Source: Methanosarcinales archaeon (GTDB lineage: Archaea; Halobacteriota; Methanosarcinia; Methanosarcinales; Methanogasteraceae). Taken from it: a DNA stretch of 8,691 nt. The DNA is taken from contig DAOWIV010000109.1 of the NCBI GenBank assembly GCA_030640725.1, positions 1-8,691 of the forward strand, written 5' to 3'. Of this stretch, positions 1 to 6,635 are shown one piece after another. Each line of letters starts with the position of its first letter. Position 1 is the first letter of the stretch. A program made the position numbers and the translations under genes. The notes below the pieces were generated by a model. That model ran no database searches and was not told where the DNA came from. It saw only the letters and a list, made by a program, of their open reading frames with translations.

Positions 1-531
1 AGTGAAGATCTTGAAAGATTAACACGCGAACTCGAGGAGTCGCAGAACGCGATCAGAGAACTTGAGGAATCAAAGCAGCAGGAACTTGAGTTGATGAGAC
101 GCGAGCTTGACACATCGCAGAATGCTGCAAAGGAACTTGAGGAATCGAAACAGCGAGAAATCGAATCGATGAGAGAAGAACTTGCACAAACATCCGGCGG
201 GGACCTTGAACGGTTGACACGCGAGCTTGAAACCGCGCAAAACGAAATTATCGAGATAAAATCAGGGCAAGATCCCTTATTGTCAGAACTGGAAACCACC
301 CGCAAGAATCTCAGCGATGCAACTATGGAAATCACTCGATTACAGGAGTTACAAGAAACTCTGGGGGCAGAAGCGACCACGCAGAGCACTGTTGACGCTC
401 AGGACACTAAAAAACTTCTAACCGTTCTGGATGAGCTGCTTGAGCATCTTCCACCTGATTTGATCGACAAGTTTGCGAATTCGGACGATTATAGCCTGTA
501 TGAAAAGGTTCTTGATGGATACGGCGTCTAA
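1..531 (+). CDS. Coiled-coil protein, C-terminal part (5' end outside window)
   Basis: The reading frame is open from the first base, so the gene starts upstream; 176 residues are visible, ending in TAA at 529-531. Residues 1 to about 110 are a charged Glu/Lys/Arg/Gln-rich helix with heptad-like Leu spacing and no Pro until residue 88, as in a long coiled coil. It is built of repeats: RELEESQN, RELDTSQN and RELETAQN recur at residues 9, 34 and 74. After a Thr/Ala linker, a short helical tail begins near residue 132 (LLTVLDELLEHLPPDLIDKF) and ends in LYEKVLDGYGV. This tail resembles the C-terminal motif I associate with archaeal filament accessory proteins, but that is a recollection, not a proven match. 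No transmembrane segment is visible. It lies 14 bases before the TadC/ArlJ-like gene on the same strand, so a cytoplasmic role linked to that membrane platform is plausible. Exact function unknown. Confidence 0.8.
   Translation, partial: SEDLERLTRELEESQNAIRELEESKQQELELMRRELDTSQNAAKELEESKQREIESMREELAQTSGGDLERLTRELETAQNEIIEIKSGQDPLLSELETTRKNLSDATMEITRLQELQETLGAEATTQSTVDAQDTKKLLTVLDELLEHLPPDLIDKFANSDDYSLYEKVLDGYGV
25..243 (+). repeat. In-frame tandem repeats coding for coiled coil
   Basis: A 75-base unit at 25-99 is followed directly by a diverged copy at 100-174. A third partial copy starts at 220 after a 45-base insert. The 7-residue stretch coded at 4-24 returns at 199-219 (195-base period), mostly through synonymous codons (DLERLT both times). 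The array runs off the left edge, so more copies probably lie upstream. Divergence at silent sites suggests old duplications kept for coiled-coil geometry. Confidence 0.75.
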
Positions 532-534
532 TAC

Positions 535-542
535 GGGAGGGG
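535..542 (+). promoter_or_regulatory. Ribosome binding site of the TadC/ArlJ-like gene
   Basis: GGGAGGGG lies immediately 5' of the ATG at 546, with GGAGG (536-540) spaced 5 bases from it. This fixes the start codon and shows that the Pro/Glu-rich extension is translated. Confidence 0.75.
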
Positions 543-545
543 TTT

Positions 546-3197
546 ATGGGACTTCGGGATAAAGCGGGTGAAGCCAATGAAGAATCTGTGCCAGCAGTAG
601 CGCATAGGCGGGGGCTTCGCGCTGCTGCTGGCGGGACTCGATCCGGCATTCCGGATGAGCCAAAGCCCGAAATACCGGAGTTACCCGCCGATATGGAAAC
701 GCTTGACGAGGATGAAGGCGAAGCTCTTCTGACGGGACCGATGCCAGCAGAACCTGCTGAACCGGAAGTGCCAAAGCCTGCACCGGCGGTATTGTCAGGA
801 CGTGGTAGGGGCGGACTTCGCGCTGCTGCTGGCGGGGCTCGATCCCGGATTCCGGATGAGCCAAAGCCTGAAAAACCAGAGTTACCAGTCGATACAGGAA
901 CACTCGACGAGGGTGCAGCCGAAGCTCTTCTGGCAGGACAGATGCTATCAGAAACTGCTGAACCGGAAGTGCCTGAGCCTGCACCGACAATCGTTTCCCC
1001 CACAATTTCAGCAGATCAACTCTCAGGGATGTTCGGACTGGAAACAGGAACCGAGGGTACCGGAATCGGAGAAAAAGCCGAGGAACACAAGCTAAGAATC
1101 CTTTCTGCGATACATGAGCTTGGTAAACCGGATGGCGAGGACGAACCAACAGATTCGGCATTCGATAAATTCACCAAACAGTTCCACCAACGGTTGCGCT
1201 TGTTTATGATGGTTCCGTTCGTGGTGCTCGGCGACCACATCAAAGCGCATTCGGAGCAGTATCAGGACCTGCGCACTAAGCTTCAGCAGGCTCGTATACC
1301 GATATCGTATGAGATGTATATATCAAGCTCCATATTCTATTCGGTGGTGGCAGGGATCATCGGTGCAATTATCGGACTGATATTTTCTTTCATTGTCATC
1401 ACGGTTGTCGGACTGCCTGAACAGATCACAAAACTGACATTCGGTGAATCGACCGCATGGTTGCTCGATTACAAGTGGATATTCATCTCGCTGTTTGTCA
1501 TAGTCTTTCTCAGCGTCGTACTCGGCGGAATCGTTTATGTTTTATTCCTGCTCTACCCGTCCTTCAAAGCGGGCGAGCGCAAGACCTCGATCAACCAGAA
1601 CCTCCCGTATGCAGTCACATTCATGTATGCGCTCTCAAACGGCGGCATGAACATCATCGAGATATTCAAATCGCTTGCAAAGTGTGAGGATACGTACGGC
1701 GAGGTCGCAAAGGAAGTGGACATGATCGTTCGGGACATGGAGTATTTCGGGCACGATCTTCGCATAGCTCTCCAGAATGCCTCTGAAATGACCGTATCTG
1801 ACAAGTTTCAGGACCTGACGCACAATCTGCTCTCAGTCATCGACAGCGGTGGTGATATTCCCAGATACTTCAAGGAGAAGTCAGATCAGTATCTGAAAGA
1901 TGCTATAATCGATCAGAAAGGTTATCTTGAGACGCTTGCTCTGATCGCAGAGTCTTATGTGACTGCTTTTGTGGCAGGTCCCCTCTTTATCATCATAATG
2001 GGTGTGATGATGGTGCTGATGGGCTCAGGAAACGACATGATGCTGTATGCGATCATTTACGCGGTGATCCCGATCGGTTCGGTCATGTTCGTGGTCATGA
2101 TCAATATGCTGTCGCCATCGGCTGGCGGCATCCCCGCACTTCTCAGCACACGAATCAACCTTAACCGCGACGTTGTTATGCCGCCCGAACTTGCCAGTCT
2201 GAAGATCGACAAGAACGCAACCGTTGATCCCGAGACAAAACGGCTGGAAGCACTCAAGCAGAGATGGGAACGTTTCATAAAATCCAGGAAAACGCTCGCG
2301 TTAAGGCAGGTGCTCAGCGATCCGCTAAAATCGGTGAAGATACACCCACCCAACATACTGCTCGTAAGCATCCCGCTCGCGCTGTTATTCTTTGTTATTG
2401 CGTTCCTAATCCATCGAAACGAACTGTTGAACCTCGATCTCATCATCAACTTTCTGGATGATCATCTTGTGTATTCGTTCTACATAGCGATCGTTCCGCT
2501 CGCAATCTTCCACGAAGCAAAGAGCATGCGTGAAAGTAGACTCCAGAAGCAGATCCCGAGTTTCTTAAATAAACTGGCGAGCACGAACGAAACCGGCATG
2601 ACCATGCGGGATTCGATCAAACTGATGTCGAAATCAAACATCGGCACACTCAGCAAGCAGATCAAGCTGATCTGGAAGGATATCAACTGGGGCATGGATG
2701 TCAATGATTCGCTGGTGCGGTTTGCAAACCGTATCAGGACGCATGTGGTGTCACGATCGATCACGCTGATCACCCGGGCGAACGAATCGAGCGGAGACCT
2801 CGGGGGGGTGCTCGAGGTGGCTGCGCGGGACGCCGAGACCGAGCAGACGCTCAAGCGGGAACGGGTGATGAATATGATGATTTATATTATAATCATATAC
2901 ATATCATTCCTCGTCTTTGTCGGGGTTATCTATGTAATCACCGACACGTTTCTGATGCAGATGGCAGAAGCTGGCGAGCAGATGGTTGAATCCGGTGGAA
3001 ACGCCGGATTCCTTGGTGCTTTTGACCTTGACGCCTACAAACGGCTGTTCTTCCACGCATCGCTCATCCAGGGGCTCTGCTCCGGTTTGATCGCAGGTGT
3101 GATGGGGGAGGGAAGCGTACTATCAGGACTCAAACACTCCATAATTATGGTAACGGTCAGTCTGCTGGTCTTCAAGCTGATGGTAGGCGGGGTTTGA
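546..3197 (+). CDS. Archaeal TadC/ArlJ-like type II secretion F membrane protein with repeat N-terminal extension
   Basis: 883 residues. This is the polytopic inner-membrane platform of type IV filament machines, which works with a secretion ATPase to assemble pilins or archaellins. Residues 1 to about 155 are a soluble Pro/Glu/Ala-rich extension containing a 67-residue tandem duplication (around 22-88 and 89-155). The rest has two T2SSF modules. In the first, hydrophobic segments lie near 262-290 and 311-338; a cytoplasmic helical part (about 340-470, with LPYAVTFMYALSNGG) follows, then segments near 471-495 and 498-523. In the second, segments lie near 605-625 and 641-658, the cytoplasmic part is about 660-775 (IPSFLNKLASTNETGMTMRD), and segments near 777-802, 836-857 and 865-883 end the protein. 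Two tandem F modules are typical of archaeal ArlJ/TadC-like proteins; the extension makes this one much longer than the usual 500-600 residues. No ATPase or pilin gene is visible, so whether it serves an archaellum or another pilus cannot be decided. Confidence 0.88.
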   Translation: MGLRDKAGEANEESVPAVAHRRGLRAAAGGTRSGIPDEPKPEIPELPADMETLDEDEGEALLTGPMPAEPAEPEVPKPAPAVLSGRGRGGLRAAAGGARSRIPDEPKPEKPELPVDTGTLDEGAAEALLAGQMLSETAEPEVPEPAPTIVSPTISADQLSGMFGLETGTEGTGIGEKAEEHKLRILSAIHELGKPDGEDEPTDSAFDKFTKQFHQRLRLFMMVPFVVLGDHIKAHSEQYQDLRTKLQQARIPISYEMYISSSIFYSVVAGIIGAIIGLIFSFIVITVVGLPEQITKLTFGESTAWLLDYKWIFISLFVIVFLSVVLGGIVYVLFLLYPSFKAGERKTSINQNLPYAVTFMYALSNGGMNIIEIFKSLAKCEDTYGEVAKEVDMIVRDMEYFGHDLRIALQNASEMTVSDKFQDLTHNLLSVIDSGGDIPRYFKEKSDQYLKDAIIDQKGYLETLALIAESYVTAFVAGPLFIIIMGVMMVLMGSGNDMMLYAIIYAVIPIGSVMFVVMINMLSPSAGGIPALLSTRINLNRDVVMPPELASLKIDKNATVDPETKRLEALKQRWERFIKSRKTLALRQVLSDPLKSVKIHPPNILLVSIPLALLFFVIAFLIHRNELLNLDLIINFLDDHLVYSFYIAIVPLAIFHEAKSMRESRLQKQIPSFLNKLASTNETGMTMRDSIKLMSKSNIGTLSKQIKLIWKDINWGMDVNDSLVRFANRIRTHVVSRSITLITRANESSGDLGGVLEVAARDAETEQTLKRERVMNMMIYIIIIYISFLVFVGVIYVITDTFLMQMAEAGEQMVESGGNAGFLGAFDLDAYKRLFFHASLIQGLCSGLIAGVMGEGSVLSGLKHSIIMVTVSLLVFKLMVGGV
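609..1010 (+). repeat. 201-bp in-frame tandem duplication
   Basis: Copy 1 (about 609-809) and copy 2 (about 810-1010) align without gaps. The anchor CTTCGCGCTGCTGCTGGCGG begins at 615 and again at 816, and GCTGAACCGGAAGTGCC begins at 756 and again at 957; both give an offset of 201 bases. Each copy codes for a 67-residue unit: GLRAAAGG, IPDEPKPE, a Glu/Asp-rich middle with EALL, and AEPEVP with PAP. Many differences lie at third codon positions, but the middle also has amino acid changes. Confidence 0.85.
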
Positions 3198-3204
3198 GGA
3201 CGTA

Positions 3205-4212
3205 TTACCCCTTCTGGCTGTGCGGGATGGCTTTGTTGGTCAAGTAGCCTGCGTGGCTAATGAGCATTAACGCCACCATGCTTGAACTCAGAACAGGAAA
3301 CTCGGTGATCTTTTCTACGCCAGTGAGTACATCACCAAGCGCCACTGCGTAAGTAAGCGCCAGAATCAGGGTGAAGTAGAACATTTGAACCTTGCCCAGG
3401 TCGAGTTGTGTAGCATTGCCAGTCTCTTCACCCTTAAACATGTTAGAGACTCGGGCATCTTCGGGTTTTTCGTTTACAATTACTTGACCTATGTTACTGA
3501 CCTTGCCCTCCTCATTCTCCGCTTCTTTGAGGGTTTTCTTGGTTTCCTCTGTTTCTGGCATCTGGGCTCTTTTGTTACTCCGGATGAGTGGCGATCCGAC
3601 CAGCGAGGCGGTGCTGATGCCCATCAGCATCCATAGTTCTTCCGGAAGTGCGATGGCGAGCGGATCTTTTGCACCAAGTGTGGTGTTTGATAGCGCCGCA
3701 ACAAGGAGTCCCGAAAGGATGATGGCGGTCCAGAGAATCATCTGCAACCTTGAAAGACTCATCCTGTTACGCTCGTCGATCAGCAGCCCCGCCCACCTGC
3801 CTGTGGCGCCATGACCGGCTATTATTATAGAGAGTGTCATCAGTGCCATGACCGAAAACCATGCTTTTCGTCTATTAGCAGATGATGGTGTGTAAATGTT
3901 TAGACCGCCTTCTGCTCTCTTGACGATATAGATTTTTTCTCCACCGGTTATCTCCCAGCCCCCATCTTTCTTTGTGACTTTAGCACTTCCGGAAATCGGA
4001 CAACTGTTGTTTTTGAATTCCCTTTCCAATTCTTTCGAGATAGTACTGTTGTTCAAGTCGCCTTCAAATTCCACACTTACGTTGAACAACTTTGACAGGG
4101 CAGATGTAGTATCCAACACCTGTAGGGGGATAGCGAATATAGCTATAACGATGATCAGCAAACCACACGTATGCCAGTTAGTCCACCTCTTTGGATTCGA
4201 ATTATTAGCCAT
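3205..4212 (-). CDS. Membrane protein with duplicated Q-x3-W/F-T transmembrane module, function unknown
   Basis: 335 residues from the ATG at 4210-4212. This start is preferred over an in-frame GTG at 4246-4248 because GAGGT (plus strand 4218-4222) sits 5 bases upstream. One hydrophobic segment (16-33) precedes a polar domain of about 80 residues (34-115), a second segment lies near 117-135, and then come two similar modules. Module 1 (151-210) reads MSLSRLQMILWT, then a membrane segment, LPEELWMLMGIS and a second segment. Module 2 (270-329) reads LDLGKVQMFYFT, a segment, FPVLSSSMVALMLIS and a second segment. A charged Glu/Lys linker (213-268) joins them. The layout resembles a widespread family of bacterial membrane proteins with SLSR-x-Q-x3-W-T motifs, which has no established role that I know. 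The gene is convergent with the TadC-like gene, with 7 bases between stops, and looks more AT-rich than its neighbours, so transfer is possible. Not recognised as an enzyme or transporter. Confidence 0.8.
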   Translation of the reverse strand: MANNSNPKRWTNWHTCGLLIIVIAIFAIPLQVLDTTSALSKLFNVSVEFEGDLNNSTISKELEREFKNNSCPISGSAKVTKKDGGWEITGGEKIYIVKRAEGGLNIYTPSSANRRKAWFSVMALMTLSIIIAGHGATGRWAGLLIDERNRMSLSRLQMILWTAIILSGLLVAALSNTTLGAKDPLAIALPEELWMLMGISTASLVGSPLIRSNKRAQMPETEETKKTLKEAENEEGKVSNIGQVIVNEKPEDARVSNMFKGEETGNATQLDLGKVQMFYFTLILALTYAVALGDVLTGVEKITEFPVLSSSMVALMLISHAGYLTNKAIPHSQKG

Positions 4213-4217
4213 CACAG

Positions 4218-4262
4218 ACCTCTTCTCGAATATATCGCAAGTCAACACCGCTCTCTAATAAA
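4218..4262 (-). promoter_or_regulatory. Probable promoter and ribosome binding site of the 3205-4212 membrane protein
   Basis: Read on the minus strand, a TATA-like TTTATTA (4256-4262) lies about 25 bases before a plausible transcription start near 4232. GAGGT at 4218-4222 follows, 5 bases before the ATG. With this arrangement the GTG at 4248 would be upstream of the transcript, which supports the shorter protein. The TATA assignment is by eye only. Confidence 0.35.
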
Positions 4263-4333
4263 TGTGTCGCAAAATTGTGCATCACTGAATGGATGGGAAT
4301 AATAGTTTAAAGATTAAACTTGGGAATTGGAAA

Positions 4334-4343
4334 GGATATAATC
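4334..4343 (+). promoter_or_regulatory. Candidate TATA box for thiL
   Basis: GGATATAATC, preceded by purine-rich GGAAA, fits an archaeal BRE/TATA arrangement about 90-100 bases before the thiL ATG. It would give a leader of roughly 70 bases. The divergent region 4213-4433 otherwise shows no gene I can support; it is AT-rich around 4300-4320. Confidence 0.3.
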
Positions 4344-4433
4344 CAATGAGATGCGCCTTGATTGATGATGTCGCCGATCATTTCGTGAATAGCGACAAAA
4401 ACAAATACAGGGCGGGATACAACTGATGTTGAC

Positions 4434-5390
4434 ATGACCATCTACGAACTCGGCGAGACCGCAATCGTGAATCGGATCATAAAGCGGCTGGATATCGAAT
4501 TTGAGGACTGCGCCATCATGGATCTCACAGATACCGAATATCTGGTCGCAACCACCGATATGTTTCACAGGGTGACTGATTTTCCTGTTGAGATGAGCGC
4601 ATGGCAGATCGGGTGGATGTGCGCCGCAGCAACACTCAGCGACATCGCCGCGATGGGCGCACGCCCGCAGGGCATGCTCGTATCGATGGGGTTGCCTGAC
4701 ATTGAGTCTGCATTCGTCGATTCGATGATCGAGGGGATGGATGCATGTGTGTGCAGGTGCGGCACAGCCATCATCGGCGGGGACACCGACTCGCATCAGG
4801 AACTGACGGTCTGCGGAACGGCGCTCGGACGCGTGCCAAAGGACCGAATCCTGCGCAGGAGGGGCGTAAACGTAGGCGATCTGGTCTGTGTCACCGGGTG
4901 CCCGGGCATGGCCGGGGCTGGCATGGCAGCACTCGGGAGAGGACTTACAGAACAGGAGATACAGGATTCAATCGCGGTGGAGAAATTCTTTGAGCCGATT
5001 CCACGTATAGGGGATGGGTTACGGCTTGCGGAATCGGGTGCGGTCACCGCGATGATGGATAACAGCGACGGGCTTGCGCTATCACTACATCAACTGGCAG
5101 AGATCAACGGGTGCGGCTTTCAGATACGTGCGGACACGCTTCCGGTACCGCCAGAACCGGATGGGTCGCTGGATCTGGCGCTGTACGCTGGCGGGGACTT
5201 TGAGTTGCTCTTCACAGTTAAGGCGAGCAGACTCGCAGATGCCTGTCATGCATGTGAACTAACTGTGATTGGCGAGGTGACTCCGGAGGGGGTATTTCTC
5301 GAGAGGGGCGAGGGGGGTGAGGGTGGTGAGGGTGGTACAACCGAAGAGATCGAACGGAGGGGTTATCGGTCACTGATGCGCTCGAGGTGA
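4434..5390 (+). CDS. thiL: Thiamine-monophosphate kinase (ThiL)
   Basis: 318 residues, close to the family's usual 300-330. ThiL uses ATP to convert thiamine monophosphate to the coenzyme thiamine diphosphate in the cytoplasm, the last step of de novo synthesis. It belongs to the PurM/AIR-synthase fold. Motifs are in order: the N-terminal ELGE (5-8), ATTDMFH (39-45) with the metal-binding Asp region, SDIAAMGARP (69-78), GGDTD (115-119), MDNSDGL (208-214, where the family usually has MDISDGL) and AGGDFELLFT (252-261). The start at 4434 puts the conserved GE motif at the expected distance; an in-frame stop at 4386-4388 excludes a longer protein and no strong ribosome binding site is seen. The C terminus carries a 9-bp repeat coding for RGE-GGE-GGE before the usual ERRGYRSL end. 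It is 76 bases upstream of the nifU-type gene, so co-transcription is possible but not shown. Confidence 0.93.
   Translation: MTIYELGETAIVNRIIKRLDIEFEDCAIMDLTDTEYLVATTDMFHRVTDFPVEMSAWQIGWMCAAATLSDIAAMGARPQGMLVSMGLPDIESAFVDSMIEGMDACVCRCGTAIIGGDTDSHQELTVCGTALGRVPKDRILRRRGVNVGDLVCVTGCPGMAGAGMAALGRGLTEQEIQDSIAVEKFFEPIPRIGDGLRLAESGAVTAMMDNSDGLALSLHQLAEINGCGFQIRADTLPVPPEPDGSLDLALYAGGDFELLFTVKASRLADACHACELTVIGEVTPEGVFLERGEGGEGGEGGTTEEIERRGYRSLMRSR
5304..5336 (+). repeat. 9-bp tandem repeat inside thiL (x-Gly-Glu codons)
   Basis: Units AGGGGCGAG, GGGGGTGAG and GGTGGTGAG, then a partial GGTGGT, are in frame and code for R-G-E, G-G-E, G-G-E, G-G. They fall in the surface-exposed C-terminal region of ThiL, outside the catalytic motifs. 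This looks like recent slippage expansion. Confidence 0.7.
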
Positions 5391-5420
5391 CGATGTCCAA
5401 AAGCCCGCTGAAACGATAGC

Positions 5421-5458
5421 TTTACAAACCAGTGCGGCGACCATTCATGAAAAGGAGG
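5421..5458 (+). promoter_or_regulatory. Candidate promoter and strong ribosome binding site of the nifU-nifB unit
   Basis: TTTACAAA at 5421-5428 could serve as a TATA box, with transcription starting near 5450 and a very short leader. GGAGG at 5454-5458 is 8 bases before the TTG at 5467 and fixes this unusual start codon. The TATA assignment is weak; the ribosome binding site is clear. Confidence 0.45.
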
Positions 5459-5466
5459 CAATAAGA

Positions 5467-5697
5467 TTGGCTGACATAAAAGAAAAGGTTATACCTGTAA
5501 TAGAGAAGATCCGACCGATGCTGCAGGCTGATGGCGGCGATATCGAACTGATCGACGTTGGGGACGATGGCATCGTCAAGGTAAAGCTTGTTGGTGCCTG
5601 TGCTGGCTGCGCCATGTCGCAGTACACGCTGAAACTCGGTGTCGAGCGGATGCTGAAGCATGAGATTCCGGAAGTTACCACGGTCGAGTCCGTATGA
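5467..5697 (+). CDS. NifU C-terminal-type Fe-S cluster scaffold
   Basis: 76 residues, the whole of a stand-alone NifU C-terminal (Nfu) domain. Such proteins hold a [4Fe-4S] cluster, usually between two subunits, and pass it to client enzymes. Hallmarks are ADGGDIELIDV (21-31) and VGACAGCAMSQYTLKLGVE (42-60) with the cluster-binding CxxC Cys45 and Cys48, then IPEVTTVESV at the C terminus. Translation starts at TTG (5467-5469): GGAGG lies 8 bases upstream and no in-frame ATG precedes the conserved N terminus. The TGA stop overlaps the ATG of nifB in ATGA, so the scaffold is probably made together with NifB, an enzyme needing several Fe-S clusters. The N-terminal IscU-like and central ferredoxin-like domains of full NifU are absent. 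Confidence 0.93.
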   Translation: MADIKEKVIPVIEKIRPMLQADGGDIELIDVGDDGIVKVKLVGACAGCAMSQYTLKLGVERMLKHEIPEVTTVESV

Positions 5698-6635
5698 CAT
5701 CTAATGAACACGCTGAGCGTGGCGAGCACGGTGAATGCGGTGAGTACCGTGTAGCAAGGGTCCATGACCGGGATGTCCCGTGGGACCCATCCCAGCTCAG
5801 GCAGATCCAGGAGCATCCCTGTTTCAGCGCGAACGCCTGCCACGCATTCGGCAGAATGCATCTTGCGGTCGCTCCGACGTGTAACATCCAGTGCAACTAC
5901 TGTATCCGGGAGTTTGACTGCGTGAACGAGAGCAGACCCGGCGTCACAAGCGAGGTGTTGTCTCCCGAAGATGCGGTAAAACGTGTCAGGGAAGTGATCA
6001 CAGACTTCCCCTACATCAAGGTGATCGGGATCGCAGGTCCTGGTGAACCACTCGCCAATGAGGAGACGTTTGAGACGCTCCAACTCCTACAGGAGGATTT
6101 TCCGCATCTGATCAAGTGCCTCAGCACCAACGGTCTCCTGCTTCCGGAGAAAGTGGATCTTTTGAATGAACTCGGAGTTTCAAACATCACAGTGACGCTG
6201 AGTGCGGTTGATCCGGATATCGGAAAGAAGATCTATTCGTTTATCAATTATCACGGGAAAAAGTACACCGGGAGAGAGGCTGCGGAAATCATACTTGAGA
6301 ACCAATTGAAAGGATTGGAGAGATCCGTTGAACTTGGCATGATCACGAAGGTGAATACCGTTCTGATACCAACGATCAATGATCAGCACATCATCGATGT
6401 CGCAAAGAAGATCAAGGGACTTGGGGTTTATCTGCAGAACATCATGCCACTGATCCCGCAGTACAAGTTTGCAGATATCACACCGCCAACTATGGCAGAG
6501 AAGCGCGCCATGCAGGACGAATGTAGCAAGGTCACCAAACAGATGCGGCACTGTAGGCAGTGTCGAGCGGATGCTATCGGACTGCTGGGCGAGGACATTC
6601 AGGAGAAGTATTATCCGGCATCAGAGGAAAGATGA
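5694..6635 (+). CDS. nifB: NifB, radical SAM FeMo-cofactor precursor synthase (short archaeal type)
   Basis: 313 residues. NifB fuses two [4Fe-4S] units and inserts a SAM-derived carbon and a sulfur to give NifB-co, the 8Fe precursor of nitrogenase cofactors. Seen here: HPCFS (41-45), the radical SAM triad in CNIQCNYC (Cys63, Cys67, Cys70), the NifB signature DCVNESRPGVTS (75-86), the glycine-rich GPGEPLAN (115-122), and the C-terminal CRQCRADAIGLLGED (Cys287, Cys290). The His/Cys of HPC, the Cys of DCVN and this CxxC correspond to the residues that hold the substrate clusters in characterised NifB. The C-terminal NifX-like domain of many bacterial NifBs is absent, as in methanogen enzymes. 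The N terminus (6-17) is an odd tandem HAE-RGE-HGE-CGE. Translation overlaps the nifU-type gene before and the U32 gene after by ATGA. No nifH, nifD or nifK lies in the window, so use in nitrogen fixation is not proven. Confidence 0.95.
   Translation: MTSNEHAERGEHGECGEYRVARVHDRDVPWDPSQLRQIQEHPCFSANACHAFGRMHLAVAPTCNIQCNYCIREFDCVNESRPGVTSEVLSPEDAVKRVREVITDFPYIKVIGIAGPGEPLANEETFETLQLLQEDFPHLIKCLSTNGLLLPEKVDLLNELGVSNITVTLSAVDPDIGKKIYSFINYHGKKYTGREAAEIILENQLKGLERSVELGMITKVNTVLIPTINDQHIIDVAKKIKGLGVYLQNIMPLIPQYKFADITPPTMAEKRAMQDECSKVTKQMRHCRQCRADAIGLLGEDIQEKYYPASEER
5709..5744 (+). repeat. 9-bp tandem repeat at the start of nifB
   Basis: Four in-frame units (CACGCTGAG, CGTGGCGAG, CACGGTGAA, TGCGGTGAG) code for HAE, RGE, HGE and CGE. 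They have the same period and the same x-Gly-Glu logic as the repeat near the end of thiL, but are more diverged. They lie before the conserved NifB core, which begins near residue 37. Confidence 0.65.

Noticed and set aside
25..243. Possible CRISPR-like direct repeats
   Set aside because: The repeats are in frame, contiguous and code for a heptad-type coiled coil, with no unique spacers of constant length.
407..1161. Two long open frames on the minus strand (407-1003 and 544-1161)
   Set aside because: They are antisense to the repeat-coding extension of the TadC/ArlJ-like gene. Their openness comes from its stop-poor GC-rich repeats, their proteins are low-complexity, and the plus-strand frame has a strong ribosome binding site and continues into recognisable domains.
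4346..4426. 26-residue ORF just upstream of thiL
   Set aside because: It begins almost at the candidate TATA box, so its start would probably lie upstream of the transcript. The sequence resembles nothing I recognise.
5447..5464. Five-codon ORF (MKRRQ) overlapping the ribosome binding site of the nifU-type gene
   Set aside because: ATGAAAAGGAGGCAATAA arises from the ribosome binding site itself; too short to call a leader peptide without conservation data.
6560..6631. Longer N terminus for the U32 protein starting at 6560
   Set aside because: It would overlap nifB by 76 bases, adds 24 residues unlike the family start, and ignores the ATGA junction with AGAGG just upstream.
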